Origin: Agrostemma githago
Lineage: Eukaryota; Streptophyta; Magnoliopsida; Caryophyllales; Caryophyllaceae
Direction of reading: 5' to 3'
Assembly: GCA_958450325.1 (NCBI GenBank)
Contig: OY288243.1
Coordinates: forward strand, 44,441,878-44,505,877
DNA: 64,000 nt
Shown here: in pieces, positions 1 to 13,400 of the stretch
Layout of the letters: each line of letters opens with the position of its first letter
Numbering within the stretch: position 1 is the stretch's first letter
The notes under the pieces: generated by a model
Databases searched by the model: none
What the model was told of the DNA's origin: nothing
Seen by the model: the letters and a program-made list of their open reading frames with translations, nothing else
Position numbers and translations under genes: made by a program

Positions 1-480
1 CATTAACGATAACGGGATAATTAGTTCCTTCAAGAAAATCATATTTGAGGGAAGAGGGGAGTGGTTTAAGTTCAAGATTAGGAGGAGAAGATACCATACT
101 CTTACCCACCGGTAGTGGTTCTACCTTTTCTTCATGTAAGCATTCATCTTCAAAGGGTGGAGAGTCAAATGCTTCATCTACTTGCTTATCATCATCTATC
201 AAGCTATACTCAACCAAACTATCAATAACTTCAATGGAATGCATTTGTTCAATCATTGGTTGTTTAAGAGCTTGAGAAAGGGAAAACTTTACCGACTCAT
301 TCCCTATGTTCAAAGACAACTTTCCATTCTTAACATCAACTATAGCACCTCCGGTAGCCATAAAAGGTCGACCTAAAATAATGGGGGTAATAGTGTCTTC
401 GGGCATATCCATGACAACAAAGTCGGAGGGGATGAAGAACATATCAACTTGAACGGGTACATCCTCAAGTATCCCACACT
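1..480 (-). pseudogene. Athila-like protease region, C-terminal part (fragment)
   Basis: In one minus-strand frame, positions 1 to about 480 are open and give residues such as GILEDVPVQVDMFFIPSDF, MDMPEDTITPIILGRPF and ATGGAIVDVKNGKLSL. These match the second half of the retropepsin-like domain of Athila elements and the linker that follows. The frame differs from that of the adjoining upstream piece (373-1314). Family members carry about 20 further residues between the DLGTSVSLLPYSIAKRL motif and GILEDV, so a deletion of about 60 bp with a frame change near 475 is the simplest reading. The fragment runs off the left edge. Confidence 0.75.
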
Positions 481-1889
481 AAGTCTCTTGGCAATGGAAT
501 AGGGTAACAAACTAACACTAGTCCCTAGGTCACATAAAGGTTGATTAACAACAACATTTCCAACCCGACAAGGGATGGAAGAGCTACCGGGATCCTCTAG
601 TTCCTTTGGTATTTGATTCATAAGAATGGCACTACATTGTGCCGTGAGAGAGACACATTCTTTATCCTCTATTGTTCTCTTTTTAGTCAAGACATATTTC
701 AAACACTTAGAATAGAGGGGCATTTGAGAAATTACCTCGGTGAAGGGTAAAGCTACCTCCACCTTCTTCAACATATCCACGAAATGGCTAAATTGGGCAT
801 TCTCCTTATGTGGCTTAGCTCGTTCGGGAAAAGGCAATGGTGGGACAAAAGCGGGAGGCAGTGGAACATTGGATTCTTCTTCTTCTTCGGCTAATCGCTC
901 CGCCTCTTTTGTTTTTTCTTCTTCCGCTTCCATTTGCTCTTTCTTCTTTCTTTGTTCTCTTTGTTCATTCTCCGCATTTTGAAGGATATCAAACTCCGCT
1001 TGTATTCCCTGGTTTTGTTTGGGGGAAGTGGGAGATGATGCTTGTGGTGCACTTGGTTGATTGACTTTGGATGGAGTGCTTTTGGCATTTAAGTTCAAGT
1101 TATTGTACGGGTCCTCAAGTTCTTTGCCACCTCTCAAAATGACGGCATTTGCTTGGTGTGAAGGGTCTCTTGGGTTTTGGGGTTGCCCGGGCAAACCATG
1201 GGGTGGATGAATTAGGGCGGCTAAGGCTTTTGTTGCTTCTTGTGATTCCCAAACCTTTAGCCTTGCCTTGGTATCTTGATGTTCATTCCATAGTTGCCCA
1301 ATGGTTATTTGCAAATCATTAATGTTATCCCATGGAACTCCTCCTTAATCAAATTGAAAATTGCTTGATTGGCCATAAGATTGAGAGGGTTGATTAAATG
1401 GTTGTTGATTGTAACCTTGATTTCCTTGAAAATTGCCTTGGAACCCTTGATTGTATCCATGATTGAAATGATTACCATGTTGATTTTGGTAATTGTTGTA
1501 ATTGTTGGGAATATGGAAGTTTCTACCTTGTTGATTGAAGTTGCTCCTTTGATGAAGAGGCATATATGGGGGCATCTTTGGAGAACCTTGGTTAAAGGGC
1601 CTTTGTCGACTTCCTTGGGCACGTGGCATAGGATTTTGAACGTTTTGATTGCCATAAGAAAAATTAGGATGAAATCTTGTGCCGGCATTGTAAGTATTGG
1701 AAAAGGGATCAAATTGATTAGTCTTTGCCCATACACTTGTATAGCTTGGACTTCATTTGGCTTTTCAATATAAACTTCTTCATTAGAAATGCAAGAGCTA
1801 GAATCATGGCCATAATTGCCACAATGATCACATTGAACTTCCCATGTTAATTGTTTTGGAGGTGATGGTTGCCTTGGTGGAACACTCCC
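480..1889 (-). pseudogene. Athila-like gag C-terminus and protease N-terminus
   Basis: From about 1700 down to 480 a single minus frame holds an Asn/Gln-rich gag tail (1345-1629), then a charged Glu/Lys-rich linker, then a protease start with DLGTSVSLLPYSIAKRL, where D-L-G replaces D-T-G. One in-frame TAA at 1345-1347 breaks the frame. A zinc knuckle of the form C-x2-C-x4-H-x4-C (CDHCGNYGHDSSSC) is encoded at about 1793-1836, in a frame offset from the Asn-rich part, so there is a frameshift at about 1690-1740. A further in-frame TAA lies at 1890-1892. It is a decayed retrotransposon gene and not a host gene. Confidence 0.8.
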
Positions 1890-1892
1890 TTA

Positions 1893-2126
1893 AATTTGGT
1901 ACATACGTCTAGGAGTGGGTTTAGAACTCATGACATCCATTCTCTTTTTCAATTCTTCAACTTCCGCTTGAAGTTTCAATTCATTAGAACTCTTAGATGA
2001 GTTCACTTTGACTTTCTTTCTAGAATCTCTCGATTGACCCATTCTAGAATCACTCATTGCCATCTTCTCAATAAGATTTTTAGATGCCCCATTGGTGAGA
2101 GAAGGGAAGTCTCCTCCGGCGACCGA
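1893..2126 (-). pseudogene. Athila-like gag, middle part left of the CACTA insertion
   Basis: The minus frame encodes a charged, coiled-coil-like stretch (KLQAEVEELKKRMDVMSSKP) after a segment resembling the end of the Retrotrans_gag domain. It stops at TAA 1890-1892. Its upstream end coincides exactly with the CACTA terminus at 2127. The same reading frame resumes beyond the other CACTA terminus at 14428 once a single copy of the CGA target duplication is counted. The two parts therefore formed one gag gene before the insertion. Confidence 0.8.
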
Positions 2127-2149
2127 CACTACTACAAATGAGAACTTGG

Positions 2150-2345
2150 GCCACGGTTAAATTCGTGGCAAAAGTGCTAAATTTTCGTGGCTAAAGTACT
2201 TTGCCACGGAAAGACCATCCGTGGCGCAAGTGGCCGTGGCAAACAAATAGCCACAGGAAAAAAAAACGTGGCAAGTATTGATTTTATTGCCACGGAGTCT
2301 CCCGTGGCTAGAATTAATTTTTTGCCACGGATTATCCGGTGGATA
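2150..2345. repeat. CACTA subterminal repeats, left
   Basis: About nine CGTGGC or GCCACG hexamers occur in roughly 200 bp in alternating orientation, often followed by AAAA or TAAA. This is the expected transposase-binding subterminal region. Confidence 0.8.
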
Positions 2346-2504
2346 ATTATGTTTTTAGCAAAACATTTATTCCGGTGAAAAAATATATAATAAATTAAAT
2401 AAATTAATAATCGTAAGAATTCTCTACCACTATAGTAGTCACATCTGGAACGATTACTAGCCTTATAGCTGAGTCATTCGCATATTATTTAATTCACCAT
2501 ACGC

Positions 2505-2595
2505 ATCGAGGGGCCTTCCCAGGAGGTCACCCATCTTAACACTACTCTCACTCAAGCACGCTTAACTGTGGAGTTCTTATGGCCAGCTACCAGAA
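2505..2595 (-). other. 5S rRNA-derived segment inside the CACTA element
   Basis: Read on the minus strand, about 90 bp closely follow the 3' two thirds of a plant 5S rRNA gene. They include a nearly intact C-box region (GATGGGTGACCTCCTGGGAA) and the A-box-like core (AAGCGTGCTTG). Bases at several positions differ from the conserved plant 5S sequence and the 5' third is not recognisable, so it is not a functional 5S gene. It could be a captured 5S fragment, a remnant of a Cassandra-type TRIM (which carries 5S in its LTR) or a 5S-derived SINE. I cannot decide between these. Confidence 0.75.
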
Positions 2596-2599
2596 ATGA

Positions 2600-3884
2600 A
2601 ATTGAACTTTATTGACATAATCATTGGTTTGAATTCTTTTAAAGTGATGTTTTTTTCACAAACTACATTTACTTTTGAGTAATTATTTTTTTTCCTCAAT
2701 GATTTACATATTATGACTAAAAACTAATTATTCCGAAAAAAAAGAGTTTCGAAGTTGATTTTCGGACTCATGATTTCATTAATTTATCGATATTTCTATT
2801 TTAGTTTCTATTTTCCACGTTCTTTTATTGCTAGTTCTTTCGATATGTTTTTTTATTTTCGTTATCGGTCATTATTTTATTTCATCAGTTTTTTATCCTT
2901 ATTGAGTTTTCTCTTGCCTACTTCATGTTTTACCCAAATTTTATTTTTCATAAAGTAAATTTTATTTTAAATTCATTTTTTAAAATATCTTCCAAATAAT
3001 ATTACAGAACAATTATTGAATTAAAAAGTTGCCGATAAATTAATTTTGGATTTTCTCACTATTTGTCCTTAATTATTATATTTTCTTACTTGTATTTGTT
3101 AATTATTTGATTTTCTTATTTATACCTCTCTTTTTTTTTGAAAAATTATTTTGACTGATTTTTGAACTTAGACATAACTTTCTAACACATTAATCTTTCT
3201 TCCAAACCAAACAACTTGAAAGACAATTAAATTACAAAAATAATTATTGTTTTCACAGTCAAAGTTAATTCAATAAAATATATAGACTGATTAGAATTCT
3301 TAAATACGAATTTAATAAAGCAATTTTTTTCACAATGAAAATATTGTAAGAGAATCAATATTTTGGAAAAAAAATCATTCTCAGTCACTTTCTTTTTTAT
3401 GTTTTTTTGTGTATGTTTTACATATGAAAAAATTAATTAATTAAGTGGTAAAAATGAAAGAATCTTAAATAATATTAGACGTCTCAATGATGGATGATCA
3501 ATCGCATCCTTCTTTTACTTGATATGCTATGTACGCCACATTTTAGCTAGCATATATAACACTATGTAAATGTTAGTTGTTTTTCAAAAGTCATACTTAA
3601 GATTATAGTATTTTAATAAATCATGTATGTTGTCAAATTAAAAGAAATCAATTACTTCAAAAAATGATGATTAGTAAAAAATCAACAAATTAGATAACCA
3701 AAGTTTTCTTGTATTTAATTTTACAAAAAATCAATTTTTTTTCTTAAAATAAACTAAATATAATAATACCAATTTTTTATTAACAAAATATTTTCAAAGT
3801 TAATAATTTTTTTTCATATTATCTTTAACTTTGAATTTTAATGAATTTTTTAAGATCAATATTTGACACTCGGCTTAACTTGAA
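2600..3884. other. AT-rich interior of the CACTA element, no gene seen
   Basis: Very AT-rich sequence with only short spurious ORFs. No transposase similarity and no internal repeat of note was seen. Confidence 0.6.
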
Positions 3885-3889
3885 AGTAA

Positions 3890-6800
3890 TGTAATCCCCT
3901 AGAAAATCTAACGCAATACAGTGGCGGAAACACTGTAGATCTGGGATTAAAACACACTGAAGTTCTATATTTTAATAAAAGAACGGTCAGTCAATACAGA
4001 GCCACTTTTTACAAAAGGGCTAAAATAAAAATTCTCCAAACATGGTTACAAAAATCCATAAATACACACGAATGAAGAAAGAGTAGGATCCACGCTACTC
4101 GCTAGCTCACACCCAAAACCCACCAGCAAATACCTGTCATGTTATAAACATAACAGCCACGTCAGTGGGGAGTAACTCAGACGTTCTCCCAGCGAAATTA
4201 TTAGGGAAAATAATAGTATTATTATATCAAAATACTTAAAATGAGAAAACATTAAATGATATAATGAAAATAAGCTTTCGGAGAAATCTTAAAATATTGG
4301 AATAATAAAATCAGAACAAGTTTTCAGAAGAAAACTTAAAATATTTGCCAACCTGCAAATCAAAACGTATCGATAATAATAAAAATATTCAAAATGGCGT
4401 TATGGATATATTCAGTGTAGAAGGTCAGATTTTCACCAGGAGAATACTAAAAACTAGCTTCGAGAACTTAGTTCAAACAAATCAAACTTCGGTCTCTAAC
4501 TAGGCTACTCAACCATAATAGGACGGCGACTTATAAATGCGTGGCCCTAGTTTAAGACAATGTACACCCCTCCTGGGATTACCTGTCACCCAGTTCAACT
4601 TATGACGGCGACTTACTGCGAGGCCTAAGCTTAAGGTCAAAATGTACACAACTCCCGGGATACCTGTCACCCGGTTCAACAACTAATGTACCGATTCCTG
4701 ATACACTAGCCTTATAGTTGATGGCAAAACCGTAAACCCCAGATTATATTACTCTAACCCCACACTTGATTTTATTCCATAACTCCGGAACAACCATTAT
4801 CGATATTCAAAAATAAATAATCATTGTAAATAATATGAATATACAAAGGAATAAACATTTTATATTAAAAGGGAAACTTTCTATAAATAGAAACTTACTA
4901 ATTTTAGAAACTTACTTAAAATAGAAATATTGTTATAAAAATACGTAAGTTATTAAAATAGGTGAAATATATAAAAATAGCATTTCCAACGAAATCAAGA
5001 TTTTATTATTATCGTCGTTATCGTAACTTTTTTATATTTCTAAATTCGTTAATAAAATATAAATCAAACAGAATAGGTGAAAGTATAGTATTTTATAAAT
5101 AATTAAGAGAATCGAGTTTAAAACCATAAATTTTAGAAAATGAATGTTTTATGAAAATGGTATCAAAATTAATTGAGTCGACGAGCTTTATAAATTAAAC
5201 GAGATTTTATAAAGCATTCAAATTATTTTTAGCAAAAAGATTTTATCAATAAATAATACTGATTTTACTAAAAATAATCAATCGTAGATAAATGAGAAAT
5301 TATTAGGGAAAATAGTCTCGACTAAAAATATATTTTAAACTAAATCGACTATTTTCTCATTTATTAATATAAGTCGTAAAATGAAATTAATTTATTAAAT
5401 GAGTTTACAAATCTCGATTATAATATAAAAATACGAATTTTGATTTAAAATTTTAAATTAACAAAACCTGAAGAAAATATGAAATCGTTATTATTTAGTT
5501 ACTAGAATCACGAAAACCAATAAAATTTTATAACGATCATTAATAATAAAATTACTAACGGTTTATAAAACGATATTGAAGGTCGTAAAAATATTGATAA
5601 GACATACGATTTTAAAATTAATATAATTAGCAATAATATATAGCTAAAATTAGAAAACCGAAGTTAAAATATTTACTACATGCAACTACTCAAACATACG
5701 ATATAAAATCGAGTAACGTCCAAAAGTTACCTTGTGTCGATATCTGAATCAATCATGTTCTTGTCCTAGTCGAGTCCACACAAAGGTCAGAAAAATTGGA
5801 GGACGGAGGAAGAAACTGGGGAATGAAGAACACGAAATTAAAACATTTCATCAAACAGCAACAACCTTCGAGTAGCAGCAAAAGTGACAGCAGCAGCGAG
5901 ACCGACACAAACAGCAGAAAAGGGGGAAATCAGAGGGAAAGGAAAGAAAAAGCGAGACGAGTAAACAAGAGTATAACAGCAGCAGAAAGACGAGGTACGT
6001 AGCAGTAGCATCGGACATATCCAAGAAGGAAAAAAAGCAGCAACAGATCCTCGAAAAACAAGGCAACCGCATCAAAATTTGAACGACTAAACAACAGCAG
6101 CATCAATAACCCAGCAGCAAAATAACGATGCAACGGAGAAACAAGAAGAAAAGAAATGAAGAAGTGGAAAATGACAGGCAGAGAGACGGTATCGACACAT
6201 AATAGCGTGAAAGTAACAGCAGACTGCAGCAGCAACAAACACCGACAGTACAGCATCATACATCAGCGAGAACCCAAAAAACACAACAACAAACCAGCGT
6301 CGACAAGCAGCAGAAGATGACCGAACTGGACCGAAACAACGCCAAAATCGAGGAAGAAGAAGGAAAAGAAAGAAGACAAAAAAGGCAACAATAGCAGGAA
6401 CAAAACGTAACACAAAACCAAGAGAAGAGGAAGAAGAGTAGCAGCACGGAGCAGCAAAGAAGGGAAGAGAAGATGAAGCAGCGCACGCACGACATCAGTA
6501 CTAACATAGCAGCAGAACAGCACATACGGACAACAAAACAGGATGACAACGACAATGGCATCGAGGCCAGCAAAAGAAAGAAATCAGAGGGAGAAGGAGA
6601 ATTACCTCCATGGATTCCGGCAAAAGACAATTGCCAAACGCAGCAGCAACACCGACCATATCAACAACATCCACGAGCAGCAGCAGTAAACAAAACAAGG
6701 AAAACAGAGGGGTGAATAATCGATGTTGGTGATTAGAACGAAAAAAAAGAGGTGGAAATGGGAAGGAGGACAAAAGAGGCGGTGGGAACTAAAGAAAGAA

Positions 6801-7514
6801 GGGGGAAAGTACGTAATTAAGTGGAAACAGAATAAGAAGAAGGGGAAAAGAACTAAGAAGTGGAACGGTGGGGAGAAGAATGAAAGCAAAAGGGTGAGTA
6901 CGTGAATGGGAAAGTGAAAGTCAGACATGAGACAAGTGGGTTGAATGATGATAGGATTAATTAAATGAATCAGTTCGGAAATACGGATTAAATGAATTCT
7001 GTAACGATAAGTTGACTGACCCACAAATCGGGTTAAAACGAGTTAATAAATAATCGGACCGTCAAATAAAATGAGTGAATAAAGTACTCGAGATGAAAAC
7101 GAAGTTGATAGAACTAAATAATTAGACGATCAAATAGTATTTCCCGATAAATAAAAAAAATTTTTGATTAAGTAAATTAAATTGATTTCTCGAGGAGAGA
7201 AAATAAATATTTTGACGAAACTTAAAATAAATGAGCTTCGAGCTTAAAATAAAAAGAATTTCGAATATAAATTGTCGAAATAGATTTTCGATAAGAATTA
7301 CATTAAATGCATAAAATAAATCAAAATCGAAATAAACATATTTTTTTAAAATATAAGAAGAGTTTCCGAGTCCAATAGAATTATAAGAGTTTGAAATGAT
7401 CAAACGATAAATTCGTTTTATAATAATTTTAAGAATCACGAGTTAAATCGTAAAAATAAAAATACGAACAAAATTTTAATTTAATTTAAATTTATGAAAA
7501 TCAAGGGTGTTACA
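3890..7514 (-). repeat. LARD1 3' LTR
   Basis: 3.6 kb LTR. By eye it differs from the 5' LTR by tens of substitutions and a few small indels, of the order of 2%. It contains a purine-rich CAG-repeat block (about 5850-6720 on the plus strand) and, near the U5 end, conserved blocks shared with LARD2 and LARD3 (4084-4194). Confidence 0.9.
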
Positions 7515-7526
7515 ATCTTCCCCACT
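7515..7526 (-). promoter_or_regulatory. LARD1 polypurine tract
   Basis: On the minus strand AGTGGGGAAGAT directly precedes the 3' LTR start TGTAACACCC. The equivalent tract in LARD2 is identical over this core. Confidence 0.8.
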
Positions 7527-10416
7527 AAAAATAAGTTTCGTCCTCGAAACTATCAAAAATATAAAAATAAAATGGAAAACAAGGTTATATCATTTGAACA
7601 AAAGAGAAAGCTTAACTCGCATCGTAATATCGGTTAAAATATTTCTTTACAACTTCAAACGTGATATGAAATCGAAATCGAAGACAAAATTAATTCAAGA
7701 TAAGTTGGGCTCAGTTACCCGAAGTTTAAAATCATTTAAATTAATAAAACCGTAAGTTAAAAATTACTTGATTAAATAATAATATTTGTGAACGAACTCG
7801 AGGGAAGAGTACCCAAATATTCTCAAAGCAACAGTATAACGTTTTGATTAAGAAATTTACAACATATATTTTGTTTTAAGACCAAATAAAAATTTGAGAA
7901 ATCAAATTCTGTAGTTAGTGAATAAAAATCGAACCAGTCGTTAGACGTTTTCCATAAAAATTTCAAAAATCCACCGACTATACATCGAAAAACTCGAACA
8001 TACAAAATTATTTAGAAACTTTTGAAATTGTTTTATATAATAAACTTATAGGAATCATAATATTTGCATTTACGAAGGTTCAACAAAATTTCGATGGTTC
8101 GAAAAACAAAATTTAAAACAATTTCGAAGTATTTTAAAAATAAATTATTAAGACATTTTGAAACAGGGCCAAATATATGTTATCAACCAAAAATAAAACA
8201 AAAACCAAGTATAAAGTTTTGAAATTTAAAACTCAGAATGTTAAAATTTCACGATAGCCGAAAAGTTTAAGTTGCTCAAAGTTTTTACAAAACGGGGAGT
8301 TTTAAGATTAAAGTTATGCCTCGAAAAGTTAAAATTTCATGAAAATCAAAATTTGTAAATTAGTCAAACTTTTCATAACACAGGTTCGGGAAAAAGATAA
8401 ACGGATAAATAGAGTCAGAGTCAACGACAAATCGAAACAGAAATTTTCAAACCCGATAAGGAAGTCAAAGGGATTGTCCGAAGAAGAAGTAGCAGGATTT
8501 AAGAAAAGCTAAGAGGAAGAACGAAATTGAGAGTCAAATAGAGCTCTCAAGGATTGAAGAATAAATTAACCCTCTCGAGATTCCCGGTAAGACTCTCACA
8601 ACACGGGTTCCTAATTCCATCAAATACGTCAAGTCCAATATTAGGCACTAGGTGGTACTACTCTGTCACAATCTTCACAAATGTTTCACGTGACTATCCA
8701 AATGTTCAAACAACATGATACTGTCCAGAAATGTATTCGAATCTAATCTCATCAAAATTCCAATGGTTATCAAAACACTAACGGGGAATCGAACAAGCTG
8801 CCAAATACAAAGCCCATAAGGTTTGAACTCGAGATACCCTCCAAATTTCTCGAGTAAGGAACACTAAACAAGATCCACCAATTTAACAATGTCCGGGTAC
8901 GTAATCCTCAAAAATGATCACCAACATATTATAATGCCACAAGTACATAAGTTGGGAAAGTACGATAAATCCTCAAACACGGTCAGACCTACAGGTAATG
9001 GCTCAAAACGCTCACATCTTCAAACACGTCATTGGGCTAAGGTTTCTAAAAATTCCACCAAATTTTATATTGTAACAGCGAAACCACCAAAACATTAACT
9101 CAACGGGGCCACAATCTCGTTGGTATAAGGGTTTTGAACTATAAATCCATCAAGATGATTCGCATTAAGTAATCCTCAAAACAACGCGATAATCCCAACC
9201 TCTAATTGCAATATGTTTCTCCTTTTCAATGTTAACAACAATTTATCCAAGTTAGACCACTCAACTCCAAAGTTCATAGGTTACAACCTTAAACAACGAT
9301 CAACGATCTAATCCACAAGAAATAAGGGTAATCTATGTCAACCAAAATTTCTACGACGTTAATGGAAACCTTTTATGCTACCACAACCAATGATCCCCAA
9401 AAATTAACGATGCATCCCTCCAATAAGCATTAGGTAGAATTGCCAAAATAATATTATCAGTTACACTTAGTTTGGTTCTAGGTTAGGTATAAGGTATCCA
9501 TCAAATATGACATACTCTTACTACTCCAAAATATATCCAACTCTGAGTACTCAAAAATATTAAAAGTAACCTATAACCCAAGGTTCAGTGTCTAAAGTAT
9601 CATCCTAATTCCATTAATCAACTAATACCGTTCAACTCAATCCTCAAAATTTCTTACTTGCTTAGAAGATAGGGTAGACTCACAATCCTCAAACCAGATA
9701 ACAAGGGTTAATTAAACCTCAAACATCAATAACTTTCACGGGGTTCACTGAGGCGGAAATCGATATAACCAAGAATCTCAAGGGGAAAGATGGTAAAGTA
9801 GGAGAATTAACGAAAGATTTATTTCAAGAATGAAGACGAGAATTAATAAGAGAAGAATTGGAAATGGCAGAAGCATGAAGAAAAGAATCAATGACCCTAG
9901 ATAATTAAGATTTAACACGAGAGGGTAAAAATCTTCGGACCTCTAAGGTTCCACAGAGGAGTCTGCGGGGTATCTTCATCATCTTGTAGGGATACGAGCA
10001 CACTAGTATTGAATAGCTCCATCAGGATCCAAGTGATTTCACATCTGAGTTTGTTGCACCGTCACAGAACTGGAATCTACTCTTGGTCATCTGGCCTGCA
10101 GCTTAAGCAAACTAAACCGGAGCTGAAAAGTCACCATCGACATCTTTCTTGGAGCACCAAGTTGTCCACTCGAGCCAACAGTCGTTGAGAGTTCTAAGCA
10201 AGTCTTGTCCCGATCTGGAGCAGCATCAAACTAATATCTTCTTCCAGACAAAAGAAACAAATATTCAATGCTAATCATTGAGTTACAAGAACATATAATC
10301 CTCACAGTTAAGTCCTTATTTTGGTTTCTACCCATCTCTCACTAATATTTTAATAATATTCAAATCATTTACGGGTATTTTTTCTAAAATCAGGTGTAAG
10401 CGTTGGGAGCAACAAT
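7527..10416 (-). other. LARD1 internal region, non-coding
   Basis: About 2.9 kb between PBS and polypurine tract. The longest ORF is 82 codons and resembles nothing. No gag or pol motif is visible in any frame. The inner sequence has counterparts, inverted, in the LARD2 interior. Confidence 0.7.
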
Positions 10417-10428
10417 GCTCTGACACCA
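10417..10428 (-). promoter_or_regulatory. LARD1 primer binding site (tRNA-iMet type)
   Basis: Minus strand TGGTGTCAGAGC lies 2 nt after the 5' LTR end. It matches the usual TGGTATCAGAGC with one transition. Confidence 0.8.
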
Positions 10429-10430
10429 AC

Positions 10431-13400
10431 TGTAATCCCCTAGAAAATCTAACGCAATACAGTGGCGGAAACACTGTAGATCTGGGATTAAAACACACTG
10501 AAGTTCTATATTTTAATAAAAGAACGGTCAGTCAATACAGAGCCACTTTTTACAAAAGGGCTAAAATAAAAATTCTCCAAACATGGTTACAAAAATCCAT
10601 AAATACACACGAATGAAGAAAGAGTAGGATCCACGCTACTCGCTAGCTCACACCCAAAACCCACCAGCAAATACCTGTCATGTTATAAACATAACAGCCA
10701 CGTCAGTGGGGAGTAACTCAGACGTTCTCCCAGCGAAATTATTAGGGAAAATAATAGTATTATTATATCAAAATACTTAAAATGAGAAAACATTAAATGA
10801 TATAATGAAAATAAGCTTTCGGAGAAATCTTAAAATATTGGAATAATAAAATCAGAACAAGTTTTCAGAAGAAAACTTAAAATATTTGCCAACCTGCAAA
10901 TCAAAACGTATCGATAATAATAAAAATATTCAAAATGACGTTATGGATATATTCAGTGTAGAAGGTCAGACTTTCACCAAGAAAATACTAAAAGCTAGCT
11001 TCGAGAACTTAGTTCAAACAAATCAAAATTCGGTCTCTACCTAGGCTACTCAACCATAATAGGACGGCGACTTATAAATGCGTGGCCCTAGTTTAAGACA
11101 ATGTACACCCCTCCTGGGATTACCTGTCACCCAGTTCAATTTATGACGGCGACTTACTGCGAGGCCTAAGCTTAAGGTCAAAATGTACACAACTCCTGGG
11201 ATATCTGTCACCCGGTTCAACAACTAATGTACCGATTCCTGATACACTAGCCTTATAGTTGATGGCAAAACCGTAAACCCCAGATTATATTACTCTAACC
11301 CCACACTTGATTTTATTCCATAACTCCGGAACAACCATTATCGATATTCAAAAATAAATAATCATTGTAAATAATATGAAGATACAAAGGAATAAACATT
11401 TTATATTAAAAGGGAAACTTTCTATAAATAGAAACCTACTAATTTTAGAAACTTACTTAAAATAGAAATATTGTTATAAAAATACGTAAGTTATTAAAAT
11501 AGGTGAAATATATAAAAATAGCATTTTCAACGAAATCAAGATTTTATTATTATCGTCGTTATCGTAACTTTATTATATTTGTAAATTCGTTAATAAAATA
11601 TAAATCAAATAGAATAGGTGAAAGTATAGTATTTTATAAATAATTAGGAGAATCGAGTTTAAAACCAAAAATTTTAGAAAATGAATGTTTTATGAAAATG
11701 GTATCAAAATTAATTGAGTCGACGAGCTTTATAAATTAAACGAGATTTTATAAAGCATTCAAATTATTTTTAGCAAAAAGATTTTATCAATAAATAATAC
11801 TGATTTTACTAAAAATAATCAATCGTAGATAAATCAGAAATTATTAGGGAAAATAGTCTCGACTAAAAATATATTTAAAACTAAATCGACTATTTTCTCA
11901 TTTATTAATATAAGTCGTAAAATGAAATTAATTTATTAAATGAGTTTACAAATCTCGATTATAATATAAAAATATGAATTTTGATTTAAAATTATAAATT
12001 AACAAAACCTTAAAAAAATATGAAATCATTATTATTTAGTTACTAGCATCACGATAACCAACAAAATATTATAACGATCATTAATAATAAAATTACTAAC
12101 GGTTTATAAAACGATATTGAAGGTCGTAAAAATATTGATAAGACATACGATTTTAAAATTAATATAATTAGCAATAATATATAGCTAAAATTAGAAAACC
12201 GAAGTTAAAATATTTAGTACATGCTACGACTCAAACATACGATATAAAATCGAGTAACGTCCTAAAGTTACCTTGAGTCGATATCTGAATCAATCATGTT
12301 CTTGTCCTAGTCGAGTCCACACAAAGGTCAGAAAAATTGGAGGACGGAGGAAGAAAACTGGGGAATGAAGAACACGAAATTAAAACATTTCATCAAACAG
12401 CAACAGCCTTCGAGTAGCAGCAAAAGTGACAGCAGCAGCGAGACCGACACAAACAGCAGAAAAGGGGGAAATCAGAGGGAAAGGAAAGAAAAAGCGAGAC
12501 GAGTAAACAAGAGTATAACAGCAGCAGAAAGACGAGGTACGTAGCAGTAGCATCGGACATATCCAAGAAGGAAAAGAAGCAGCAACAGATCCTCGAAAAA
12601 CAAGGCAACCGCATCAAAATTTGAACGACTAAACAACAGCAGCATCAATAACCCAGCAGCAAAATAACGTTGCAACGGAGAAACAAGAAGAAAAGAAATG
12701 AAGAAGTGGAAAATGACAGGCAGAGAGACGGAATCGACACAGAATAGCGTGAAAGTAACAGCAGACTGCAGCAGCAACTAACACCGACAGTACAGCATCA
12801 TACATCAGCGAGAACCCAAAAAAGACAACAACAAACCAGCGTCGACAAGCAGCAGAAGATGACCGAACTGGACTGAAACAACGCCAAAATCGAGGAAGAA
12901 GAAGGAAAAGAAAGAAGACAAAAAAGGCAACAATAGCAGGAACAAAACGTAACAACAAGAACGAAGAGAAGATGAAGAAGAGTAGCAGCACGGAGCAGCA
13001 AAGAAAGGAAGAGAAGATGAAGCAGCGCACGCACGACATCAGTACTAACATAGCAGCAGAACAACACATACGGACAACAAAACAGGATGACAACGACAAT
13101 GGCATCGAGGCCAGCAAAAGAAAGAAATCAGAGGGAGAAGGAGAATTACCTCCATGGATTCCGGCAAAAGACGATTGCCAAACGCAGCAGCAACACCGAC
13201 CATATCGACAACATCCACGAGCAGCAGCAGTAAACAAAACAAGGAAAACAGAGGGGTGAATAATCGATGTTGGTGATGAGAACGAAAAAAAAAAGAGGTG
13301 GAAATGGGAAGGAGGACAAAAGAGGCGGTGGGAACTAAAGAAAGAAGGGGGAAAGTACGTAATTAAGTGGAAACAGAATAAGAGGAAGGGGAAAAGAACT

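Noticed and set aside
2505..2595. A functional 5S rRNA gene
   Set aside because: Only about two thirds are recognisable, with several changes in otherwise invariant positions.
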